From positions 1-6,604 of the forward strand of contig JBBKWG010000206.1 in the NCBI GenBank assembly GCA_037968835.1: 6,604 nt of DNA, given 5' to 3'. The position numbers and the translations under genes were made by a program. Every line of letters starts with the position of its first letter. Position 1 is the stretch's first letter. Below, in pieces: positions 1 to 5,732 of the stretch. A model generated the notes under the pieces. That model was given only the letters and a program-made list of their open reading frames with translations, had not been told where the DNA came from and searched no databases. This stretch comes from JBBKWG01 sp037968835 (lineage in GTDB: Bacteria > Pseudomonadota > Alphaproteobacteria > Rhodobacterales > Rhodobacteraceae).

Positions 1-489
1 ATCCGGCAGCGACGCGTCGATCTCGGACCACTTGGTGTAGGGATTGGCCTTCAATTCGCCGTCCATCCAGACGTTCTCGGCCATCGCCTTGTACCACTGC
101 TCTTCGGTGAACGCGGTAAAGTCCGGACCGTCGATCTGGCTGGCAAAGACGATGCCGTCATAGCCGATCCGCACTTCGATGATGTCGGTGACGCCGGCGT
201 CGGCACAGGCCTTGATTTCGTTATCGCGGATCGGGCGAGAGGCGTTCGCAATGTCGATGGTGTTCTCGCCGACACCTTCGCAGAATCGCTTCAGTCCTGC
301 CGAAGAGCCACCGGATTCAACCACCGGCGTCGGGAAATCGATGTTCTCGCCAAACGCTTCAGCGACGATCGAGGCATAGGGCAGCACCGTCGACGATCCG
401 GCGATCTGGACCTGATCGCGGGCGGCGGCAGCGGTCGCTGAAACTGCGATGATCGCCAAAGTCGCGGCGGCAAATTTCGCTTCAAGCAT
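1..489 (-). CDS. pstS: PstS, periplasmic phosphate-binding protein (N-terminal part, runs off left edge)
   Basis: Substrate-binding component of the high-affinity PstSCAB phosphate ABC importer, exported to the periplasm. The visible 163 codons begin with a short basic start, a hydrophobic stretch (about residues 7-20) and an Ala-rich cleavage region near residues 18-23, which together form a signal peptide. The mature protein opens with the PstS phosphate-site motif IAGSSTVLPY (29-38), followed by ESGGSSAG (58-65), NASRPI (82-87) and GYDGIVF (109-115). These are the usual phosphate-contacting loops of the family. I chose the ATG at 487-489 because a good ribosome-binding site (TGAGGAGAG, 497-505 read on the minus strand) lies 7 bases upstream. 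An in-frame ATG at 508-510 would place that site inside the gene. The gene follows phoR on the same strand with a Pho box array between them, so PhoB-dependent induction in phosphate limitation is expected. pstC, pstA, pstB, phoU and phoB probably lie beyond the left edge. Confidence 0.93.
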   Translation of the reverse strand, partial: MLEAKFAAATLAIIAVSATAAAARDQVQIAGSSTVLPYASIVAEAFGENIDFPTPVVESGGSSAGLKRFCEGVGENTIDIANASRPIRDNEIKACADAGVTDIIEVRIGYDGIVFASQIDGPDFTAFTEEQWYKAMAENVWMDGELKANPYTKWSEIDASLPD

Positions 490-552
490 CGTGAATCTCT
501 CCTCAGTCATACTCGGACCGCCCCCTGCGGCCCTGTCGCATTTGGTACGCCC

Positions 553-596
553 GCGCAGCTACGGTTTTGTGACGCTTGCGTAACGGTTTTATGACG
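553..596 (-). promoter_or_regulatory. Pho box array (PhoB binding site) upstream of pstS
   Basis: Read on the minus strand from 596 downward, the sequence splits into 11-bp units: CGTCATAAAAC, CGTTACGCAAG, CGTCACAAAAC, and a degenerate fourth, CGTAGCTGCGC. The first and third units differ at one base. PhoB binds direct repeats of a 7-bp element spaced by 4 bp (an 11-bp period), with a TGTCAT-like core, and these units match that layout. The array lies about 64-107 bases before the pstS start, between phoR and pstS, so it probably activates a phosphate-starvation promoter inside the cluster. A possible -10 (TACCAAAT, about 540-547) follows it but is weak. Confidence 0.8.
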
Positions 597-645
597 ACCC
601 GGCCATCAATCAGGCTGTCGGGATGTGCCAACTTTCGGGTTTACG

Positions 646-1695
646 TCAACTTGGCGGTCCAACCTCTGGAAACTCAGGCAGAATAACCGAAAACGTGCTG
701 CCTTTGCTCATTTCACTCTCGATCCTCAAGCGCCCCCGGTGCCGGTTCACGATGTGCTTCACGATGGCCAGACCAAGCCCGGTGCCGCCTTTTTCGCGCG
801 AACGATGGGCATCGATTCGGTAGAAACGCTCGGTCAGGCGCGGAATGTGAACCGCAGCGATTCCCTCGCCGGTATCCGTGACCGTCAGGACGGCGGCAGG
901 CCCGCGCACCATGCTGTTTTCGGCCATACGCTCCAGCGTCACGCGCACAGCCGAATCCTTGCCCGAGTACTTGACCGCGTTCTCTATCAGATTGGTTGCG
1001 ACCTGCGACAGTTGATCCGCATCGCCCGGAACAGTGACGGCATCGTCTAAGCCATGCGTGGTCAACGACACTCCTGCGTCCTGCGCAATCGGCGTCAATG
1101 TATTGACCGCCGAGCGCACCAACGCGGCCAGATCGACGCGTTTGGTCGGACGGATACGCTCCTCGGACTCGACGCGGCTCAGCGACAACAGATCGCTCAC
1201 CAGCCGGTCCATTCTGGACGCTTCCCGCTCCATGATCGACAGAAATCGCCCGCGCGCCGCAGCGTCGTCCCTGGCGGCACCTTTTAATGTTTCGATGAAC
1301 CCGATCAGCGCGGTCAGCGGCGTTTTCAGCTCGTGGCTCACGTTGGCCACGAAGTCGCGCCGCATCTGCCCGGCCTCGTGCATTAACGTGCGATCCTCGA
1401 AGGTTACGAGTAACGACCGCCCAGCGTCCTGTTCGATTGGCGCGATATTGGCGCTCCATGTCATATCGCGCCGCGCTTCGGTTCCGAGGTAATCCGCCGC
1501 GACCTCGACACCCTTGGCAAGCGCCGTTTCGACCGCGTCCAGCAAGGTCGGTTGGCGCAGAACCGTGATGTAATGACGCCCGGTCAATGCCGGGCCGAAC
1601 AGGCGCCGCGCGCCCGTGTTCGACGCTTGAACCCGCTCGTCCGGCCCGATCAGAAGTGCGGGCAACGGCAAAGCTTCGATTAACTCGATCGACAT
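646..1695 (-). CDS. phoR: PhoR-type sensor histidine kinase, no transmembrane segment visible
   Basis: Histidine kinase of the phosphate-starvation two-component system, expected to autophosphorylate and pass the phosphate to PhoB. From the chosen start it has 349 residues. An N-terminal PAS-like sensor region (about 5-105) contains LPALLIGPDERV. The HisKA dimerisation region has the H-box FVANVSHELKTPL (phospho-acceptor His121). The HATPase_c domain has the N-box NLIENAVKYS (235-244), G1 DTGEGI (274-279), F-box RLTERFYR (286-293) and G2 GGTGLGLAIVKHIV (303-316). I prefer the ATG at 1693-1695 because AAGGGAAG lies just upstream. In-frame starts at 1749 and 1761 (GTG) lack a good ribosome-binding site. 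An in-frame stop at 1792-1794 limits any extension, so no membrane anchor can be encoded, unlike the membrane-bound E. coli PhoR. Direct placement before a Pho box and pstS supports PhoR over other kinases. Confidence 0.88.
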   Translation of the reverse strand: MSIELIEALPLPALLIGPDERVQASNTGARRLFGPALTGRHYITVLRQPTLLDAVETALAKGVEVAADYLGTEARRDMTWSANIAPIEQDAGRSLLVTFEDRTLMHEAGQMRRDFVANVSHELKTPLTALIGFIETLKGAARDDAAARGRFLSIMEREASRMDRLVSDLLSLSRVESEERIRPTKRVDLAALVRSAVNTLTPIAQDAGVSLTTHGLDDAVTVPGDADQLSQVATNLIENAVKYSGKDSAVRVTLERMAENSMVRGPAAVLTVTDTGEGIAAVHIPRLTERFYRIDAHRSREKGGTGLGLAIVKHIVNRHRGRLRIESEMSKGSTFSVILPEFPEVGPPS

Positions 1696-1821
1696 CGCGC
1701 CGCTTCCCTTCGCTGGCCCCCAAGACACCTCGCGCGATCCTGACGCCATGTAAAGAAGCACCCGAAACCGGCGGCAAACCGCAACATAAAATCACAAAAT
1801 TGCATACATCCTAAGAGGGAA

Positions 1822-1852
1822 TTGCTTTTGAATTTGTTCGCCTTAATATAGA
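1822..1852 (+). promoter_or_regulatory. Possible promoter in the divergent phoR / small-gene region
   Basis: The stretch from about 1762 to 1900 is clearly more AT-rich than its surroundings and separates two divergent genes. A weak sigma70-like arrangement is TTGCTT (1822-1827), 16 bases, then TAATAT (1844-1849), with an overlapping TATAGA (1847-1852). Each hexamer matches consensus only partly. A promoter for phoR should lie in the same region on the other strand, but I could not choose a convincing one. No Pho box was found here. Confidence 0.3.
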
Positions 1853-1897
1853 AACTTCGTTCCGGTCTATTTTGCGCCGGAATCAGTTCAGATATTT

Positions 1898-1935
1898 GGA
1901 GGGTGCAATTGACCGATGTACGAAACTCACAATGA
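1898..1935 (+). promoter_or_regulatory. Strong ribosome-binding site with possible short leader ORF overlapping the next start
   Basis: GGAGGG (1898-1903) is the best ribosome-binding site near this gene, but it sits 29 bases before the ATG at 1932, too far to serve it directly. Six bases after GGAGG, a TTG (1909-1911) opens an eight-residue frame (MTDVRNSQ if initiated), whose TGA (1933-1935) overlaps the ATG as ATGA. An overlapping GTG (1903-1905) is in the same frame. Alternatively an ATT (1908-1910), in frame with the main gene and 5 bases from GGAGG, could be a rare non-canonical start. Which codon is used cannot be settled from sequence. Confidence 0.4.
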
Positions 1936-2318
1936 GCCAGGAGGGTTCGCAACTTGCGCGAAGTCTTTCTACTGGAACCAGCGGAGCCACGGACCAGTCG
2001 GTTTCAATTCTTGCTGTTGGCGAACCGACAGAATGGCGAAAACACGGTCGCCTGCTACCGTCGGAAAACGGCATCGCTTTTGCCTCGTTCGATGACGTGA
2101 CCGGTATCCTGCTCGGGCGTATTTGTCCGACAGTCATCATGTCGCCGGTATTGGCCCATCGTTTTGATTGCATCGACCTCGCCACAGTTTTGCACCAACT
2201 CGATTTCCGCGGTCGCTATCGCGCCATCGCATCGGACATGCCCGATCCCGAGATGATCGAACGCGAGATAAAACACCTTTGCCCGCATCTTAACTTCGCG
2301 GTTCTTCAAGCCTCATAA
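1932..2318 (+). CDS. Small conserved-looking protein, possible degenerate receiver (pseudoreceiver) domain
   Basis: I cannot assign a named family with certainty. From the ATG at 1932 the product is 128 residues, cytosolic, with no signal or membrane segment. The first 22 residues look disordered. From residue 24 the pattern alternates beta and alpha like a CheY-type receiver: VSILAVGEP at the beta1 and acidic-loop position, then FASFDDVTGILL, then PTVIMSP (66-72) where beta3 and the phospho-Asp should be, then FDCIDLATVL (79-88) resembling the MDGLEL helix, then GRYRAIAS (94-101) and PDPEMIEREIKHL as a last helix. The usual Asp is replaced by Ser71/Pro72 and the conserved Lys is absent, so it could not be phosphorylated conventionally. 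I infer a pseudoreceiver from this pattern alone. It is divergent from phoR, which permits but does not prove a regulatory link. The start is uncertain: see the leader feature at 1898-1935. In-frame TTG codons at 1872 and 1896 are less likely. Confidence 0.7.
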   Translation: MSQEGSQLARSLSTGTSGATDQSVSILAVGEPTEWRKHGRLLPSENGIAFASFDDVTGILLGRICPTVIMSPVLAHRFDCIDLATVLHQLDFRGRYRAIASDMPDPEMIEREIKHLCPHLNFAVLQAS

Positions 2319-3487
2319 GCGGCGTTTGCTGCCGACATGAAGGCGTCAATCAGCGCGTCGGCATCTTCGCATCCAACCGAAACCCGGAAGAATCCTTGCG
2401 AGATTCCGAGGCTTTGACGTGCGTCCTCGCTCAAGCCGCGATGCGATGAACTCGCCGCGTGGCTCAGCGTCGTCGCGATATCCCCGAGCGTCGGTGCGAA
2501 GTTCAGGCCCGCCGCCGCGCGCACAAACGCATTCGCCGCTGCCCGCCCGCCGTCAATCTCGAAGCTGACCATGTTGCCGCCCTGCCCGCCTAAAAGCGCC
2601 ACCGCGCGATTGTGGTCGGGATGATCGCGGCGCATGGGATAAACCACCCGGCGAACACCCTTCGCATCGCCCAGGGCATCGGCCAGCCTGGCAGCCGTCT
2701 GGGCCGCGCGATCGAACCGCAGATCGAAGGAATAGACGCCGCGCTCGGCCAGCCAGCAATCGAACGGCGACGGCGTCGTGCCCATGGTCGCGCAAAGCAC
2801 GGCCATCCGTTCAGTCACCGCAGGATCGCGCGCCGCGACATAGCCCAGCGTCGCATCCGAATGGCCCGCAAGCAGTTTCGTCACCGAGTGGATCACGATG
2901 TCCGCGCCCAGTTCCAGCGGCTTCAGGACCCGCGGAGTCGTGAACGTGTTGTCGACTGCCAGCAATATATCCTTGTCGCGGGCCAGCGCCGCGATGCCGC
3001 TCAGATCCGCCACTCTCAGCGTCGGGTTCGAAACGGTTTCGATCAGGATCATCCGGGTTTCCGGACGAATCGCAGCTTCGACGGCCCGGCAATCGGTCGG
3101 ATCGACCAGGCTTGTCGCCATTCCAAAGCGCGGCAGGTCCTCGGCCATCAGGCGAAGCGATCGCCCGTATAGCTGGTCGCCCCCGATGACATGATCCCCG
3201 GCCTTCAAGTTGGCCAGCAATGCCAACGTCACCGCCGCCATTCCCGAGCCGGTGACGATGCCCCCCGTCGCGCCCTCCATCCGGTCGATCAGCCCGGCCA
3301 GCACCTCGGCATTCGGGTGGCCCTCGCGCGCATAGGCGTAGCCCTTGGTGCGGCCCTCGTATTGCGCATCAAGCGCGTCCGGGTCCGCCGAGGCATAGAC
3401 CACCGAAGGCTGAAGCGGCGTCACCACGGGACGACTTGAACTTGCGGGCCAGGCAGCGCGCAAAACAGGCGAGGACTTCTTTTCCAC
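2306..3487 (-). CDS. Cys/Met-metabolism PLP-dependent enzyme (trans-sulfuration family)
   Basis: PLP-dependent enzyme of the cystathionine gamma-synthase / cystathionine lyase / O-acetylhomoserine sulfhydrylase fold family, acting on sulfur amino acids in the cytosol. At 393 residues it has the normal length. Visible landmarks are TGSGMAAV (79-86, phosphate-binding loop), the ring-stacking Tyr107 in DQLYGRS, SNPTLRVAD (153-161), the PLP-nitrogen Asp179 in AVDNTF, the Schiff-base Lys204 in HSVTKLLAGHSD, and the substrate-carboxylate Arg368 in FFRVSVG. The N-terminal YxRxxNPT motif appears as YARAEGHPN-like sequence (Tyr52, Arg54, His57-Pro58-Asn59), a departure from the classical form, so exact substrate specificity is left open. 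The start is a GTG at 3485-3487, six bases after the stop of the carbonic anhydrase-like gene, with G-rich sequence ahead of it. It is the last gene of the yicC operon, and its stop lies inside the end of the convergent small gene. Confidence 0.87.
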   Translation of the reverse strand: MEKKSSPVLRAAWPASSSRPVVTPLQPSVVYASADPDALDAQYEGRTKGYAYAREGHPNAEVLAGLIDRMEGATGGIVTGSGMAAVTLALLANLKAGDHVIGGDQLYGRSLRLMAEDLPRFGMATSLVDPTDCRAVEAAIRPETRMILIETVSNPTLRVADLSGIAALARDKDILLAVDNTFTTPRVLKPLELGADIVIHSVTKLLAGHSDATLGYVAARDPAVTERMAVLCATMGTTPSPFDCWLAERGVYSFDLRFDRAAQTAARLADALGDAKGVRRVVYPMRRDHPDHNRAVALLGGQGGNMVSFEIDGGRAAANAFVRAAAGLNFAPTLGDIATTLSHAASSSHRGLSEDARQSLGISQGFFRVSVGCEDADALIDAFMSAANAAYEA

Positions 3488-3493
3488 CGCGCC

Positions 3494-4027
3494 CTACCCC
3501 ACGATTTCGACAAGGCCGGCGCGATAACGGCGCATCCGCACGCGATAGCCCTCGGCAGATTTCAGATTGGCAGCGCGCGCGTCGTCGTCGAGTTCGCGAA
3601 CGATCTTGCCGGGCGCTCCCATGACCAGACTGCCGTCCGGGATCACCTTGCCCTCCGTGACAAGGGCGCCTGCCGCGATCAGGCACCCGCGACCGATCCT
3701 CGCACCGTTGAGGATCGTCGCCCCCATTCCCACAAGCGTCCCGTCGCCGATCACGCAGCCATGAAGCATCGCCTTGTGACCAATCGTGCAATCCGCGCCG
3801 ACAATGGCCGGAAAACCCGGATCGGCATGGATCACCGTATTCTCCTGGATATTGCTGCCCGCGCCTATCGTGATCGGCTCGGTATCGCCGCGCAACGTCG
3901 CGCCGAACCAGATCGAAACCCCACTCGCCAGCGTCACATCGCCAATCAGGTTGGCATCCGGCGCAATCCAGAAATCGTCCCCTTCGGGAAGCTTCGGGCG
4001 AATTCCATCCAGCGAATATAGCATCAT
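3494..4027 (-). CDS. Gamma-class carbonic anhydrase-like left-handed beta-helix protein
   Basis: Small trimeric left-handed beta-helix protein of the gamma-carbonic anhydrase / YrdA / PaaY group; 177 residues is typical. Hexapeptide repeats rich in I/V/L-G-x-x turns run from about residue 28 to 140. The metal ligands of the archaeal enzyme Cam are matched by His67 (VIHAD), His84 (IGHKAMLHG) and His89, and the RGD motif (Arg46, Asp48) and Gln61 correspond to other active-site residues. All three zinc ligands are therefore kept. Many bacterial members of this group lack proven CO2 hydration activity, so I call it carbonic anhydrase-like. The ATG at 4025-4027 overlaps the gmk stop as ATGA, indicating translational coupling. 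A second ATG directly after it (4022-4024) is an equally possible start. The PLP enzyme follows 6 bp downstream. Confidence 0.9.
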   Translation of the reverse strand: MMLYSLDGIRPKLPEGDDFWIAPDANLIGDVTLASGVSIWFGATLRGDTEPITIGAGSNIQENTVIHADPGFPAIVGADCTIGHKAMLHGCVIGDGTLVGMGATILNGARIGRGCLIAAGALVTEGKVIPDGSLVMGAPGKIVRELDDDARAANLKSAEGYRVRMRRYRAGLVEIVG

Positions 4028-4680
4028 TTGTTGCTCTCGAATTCCGATTGCAAGGCGCGAACATGATCCACCAGCCCGGGCTGTTGCGTCCGGCGCAGGC
4101 GTTCGGCCGTCACGATCGTTTTCAACCGCTCCTCGGTCTGATCAAGATTGTCATTGATCAGAACGTAATCATATCCGTCCCAGTGGCTGATTTCGTCCCA
4201 GCTGCGGGTCATGCGCTTGGCGATCACGTCATCGCTGTCCTGCCCCCGCGACTGAAGCCTTTGGCGCAACTCGCTGATCGACGGGGGAAGCAGGAAAATC
4301 GACAGCACGCTGGGCGAATTGACCGAGTTCTTAAGCTGCACAGCCCCCTGCCAGTCAATGTCGAACAGAACGTCCGCGCCCATTTCCAACGACTTCAGAA
4401 CCGGCTCTTTCGGCGAGCCGTACCAATTGCCGAAAACGAAAGCGTGCTCCAGCATCTCGCCCTGTTCGACCTGCGCCTTGAACGCCGACTCGTCCATGAA
4501 ATGATACTCGCGCCCATCCACCTCACCCGGTCTTGCCGGTCGGGTCGTGGCGGAAATAGAAAACCGGATTCCGGGATCCCAATCCCGCAAACGCCGCGCC
4601 AAGGTCGATTTGCCTGCCCCCGAAGGCGACGACAGGATAATCAGAAGTCCCCGGCGCTGCATCTGATCACCCCCGCTCAT
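4024..4680 (-). CDS. gmk: Guanylate kinase
   Basis: Cytosolic enzyme converting GMP and ATP to GDP and ADP, essential for guanine nucleotide supply. The 218-residue frame has the P-loop SSPSGAGKST (17-26), the GMP-binding segment SISATTRPARPGEVDGREYH (41-60) with TTRxxRxGE, the Tyr-containing stretch FGNWYGSP (83-90), the FDIDWQGA core strand (106-113), the lid region RGQDSDDVIAKRM (145-157) and the C-terminal NDNLD (176-180). The ATG at 4678-4680 overlaps the yicC stop as ATGA. The in-frame ATG at 4660-4662 gives a product opening MQRRGLLIIL, closer to the usual family start, and has a G-rich stretch (GGGGGT) about 8 bases upstream. Either start may be used, and the coupling argument favours the first. 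A yicC-gmk pair is common in bacteria. The 3' end overlaps the gamma-carbonic anhydrase-like gene by 4 bp. Confidence 0.96.
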   Translation of the reverse strand: MSGGDQMQRRGLLIILSSPSGAGKSTLARRLRDWDPGIRFSISATTRPARPGEVDGREYHFMDESAFKAQVEQGEMLEHAFVFGNWYGSPKEPVLKSLEMGADVLFDIDWQGAVQLKNSVNSPSVLSIFLLPPSISELRQRLQSRGQDSDDVIAKRMTRSWDEISHWDGYDYVLINDNLDQTEERLKTIVTAERLRRTQQPGLVDHVRALQSEFESNK

Positions 4681-5612
4681 TCGACGTTCTGCACTTGCTC
4701 GCGCATCTGATCTATGACCGCTTTCAGGTCAAGTCCGACGGCGGTCAGATCCGTCGATTGGGCCTTGGAACACAACGTGTTGGCTTCGCGGTTGAATTCT
4801 TGCATCAGGAAATCGAACTTGCGCCCGACGGCACCCCCATCGCCCATAAGCGAGCGCGCGGCGGCGATATGGCTGTGAAGCCGGTCCATTTCCTCGGTGA
4901 CGTCGTTCTTGACGGCAATCATCGCCAGTTCTTGCGTCAGACGCGCCTCGTCGGGAACCTCCGCCACATCCAGCAACCGTGCGAGTGCGCGTTGCATCGC
5001 GGCCTTCACCCCGTCGAACCGCGCGTCAGCCACGCCCCGTGCCTTTGCGGTCAATTCCTCGATCTGATCGAGTTGCGCGGAGATCACTGAATGCAATGCC
5101 GCGCCTTCCCGTGCACGATCCGTCTCGAACGCGCCCAGCAGGACCTCGAAACTATCCAGCATGGCCGCGCGAAGTCCCTCGACATCCTCCCCGCCGGCAT
5201 CGCTGACGTCCAGCACGCCGCGCATCGCGGCCACATCGGACGCCCGCGTTCCGCCAAGCGAGACACCGGTGGAATGCGCCGCCGCCTCGATGTGCCGAAT
5301 CTTCTCAAGCGCGGCGGCAAGTCCCGCCTCGTCGATCCGCGCCCCGCCTGTGCTGTCGCTTCTCGAAACGCGGATATTGACAGAAACGCTGCCACGCGCC
5401 AGCCGTCCTTGCAGACGCTTGCGCAGTTCCGGCTCAAGGCCGGAAATCCAGTCGGGAACCCGCAGGCGCAAATCCAGACCGCGACCGTTGACCGACCGAA
5501 TGTCAGCCGTCCAACTCCACTCGCCCTGCTCCCACCGCCCATCGGCAAACCCAGTCATCGAGCGCAAATCAGAGCCTGCTCCGGCGGCTTGCTCAACTGC
5601 CATAGATCCCAT
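4677..5612 (-). CDS. yicC: YicC-family endoribonuclease
   Basis: Member of the YicC family, known in E. coli and other bacteria as an endoribonuclease involved in small-RNA turnover. From the chosen start it has 311 residues. The N-terminal half contains the signature SMTGFA (18-23) and DIRSVNGRGLDLRLR (38-51). The C-terminal (DUF1732) part has QELAMIAVKNDVTEEMDRLHSH (227-248) with its acidic residues, and the family-ending block GRKFDFLMQEFNREANTLCSKA (263-284). I chose the ATG at 5610-5612 because AAAGGG (5622-5627 on the minus strand) lies 9 bases upstream. That leaves 17 residues before SMTGFA, longer than the few usually seen, so in-frame ATGs at 5603 or 5558 are alternatives. The open frame extends to 5708, but that part overlaps the divergent promoter region. 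It is the first gene of the yicC-gmk operon and ends in an ATGA overlap with gmk. Confidence 0.93.
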   Translation of the reverse strand: MGSMAVEQAAGAGSDLRSMTGFADGRWEQGEWSWTADIRSVNGRGLDLRLRVPDWISGLEPELRKRLQGRLARGSVSVNIRVSRSDSTGGARIDEAGLAAALEKIRHIEAAAHSTGVSLGGTRASDVAAMRGVLDVSDAGGEDVEGLRAAMLDSFEVLLGAFETDRAREGAALHSVISAQLDQIEELTAKARGVADARFDGVKAAMQRALARLLDVAEVPDEARLTQELAMIAVKNDVTEEMDRLHSHIAAARSLMGDGGAVGRKFDFLMQEFNREANTLCSKAQSTDLTAVGLDLKAVIDQMREQVQNVE

Positions 5613-5732
5613 CAACGTTAACCCTTTCGTAAGATTTCTGCGGCGCTCGACGTTGTTTTGTGGCAGAAATGTGGTGTGAGTATCAGAGGTGGTTGGGTCC
5701 GACAACATGCGGCCCGGAAAGGTGCGAGAGGT
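5613..5732. promoter_or_regulatory. Divergent promoter region between yicC and the PAS_5 gene
   Basis: These 120 bases separate two divergent genes and must hold promoters for both. On the plus strand a weak candidate is TTGTGG (5658-5663), 17 bases, TATCAG (5681-5686). On the minus strand TTGTCG (5703-5708 read reversed) followed after 17 bases by a poor -10 is possible but unconvincing. TTAA-N7-GTAA (5618-5632) is one base from the TTAA-N7-TTAA CtrA consensus, but it overlaps the yicC ribosome-binding site, so it may be chance. Confidence 0.35.

Noticed and set aside
713..1795. Long minus-strand frame overlapping phoR in another phase
   Set aside because: Low-complexity Arg/Gly/Ala-rich product typical of an out-of-frame GC-rich gene; phoR carries all kinase motifs in its own frame.
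1916..2095. Alternative short plus-strand frames (ATG 1916; TTG 1954 after a second AGGAGG) at the start of the small gene
   Set aside because: They end within about 60 codons and do not continue into the conserved-looking part from GRLLP onward, which is in the main frame.
3369..4064. 231-residue minus-strand frame across the gamma-CA and PLP enzyme genes
   Set aside because: Arg- and Asp-rich shadow; both underlying genes are intact and recognisable in other frames.
5660..5676. Sigma54-like promoter (GTGGCAG with downstream GT)
   Set aside because: The invariant GC element at the right spacing after GG is missing.
5091..5679. Plus-strand frames of 170-odd residues opposite yicC
   Set aside because: Antisense shadows of a clear YicC coding sequence, with Pro/Arg-rich unstructured products.
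5613..5708. Extended N-terminus for YicC up to 5708
   Set aside because: Polar, non-family sequence overlapping the divergent promoter region; a better RBS precedes ATG 5612.
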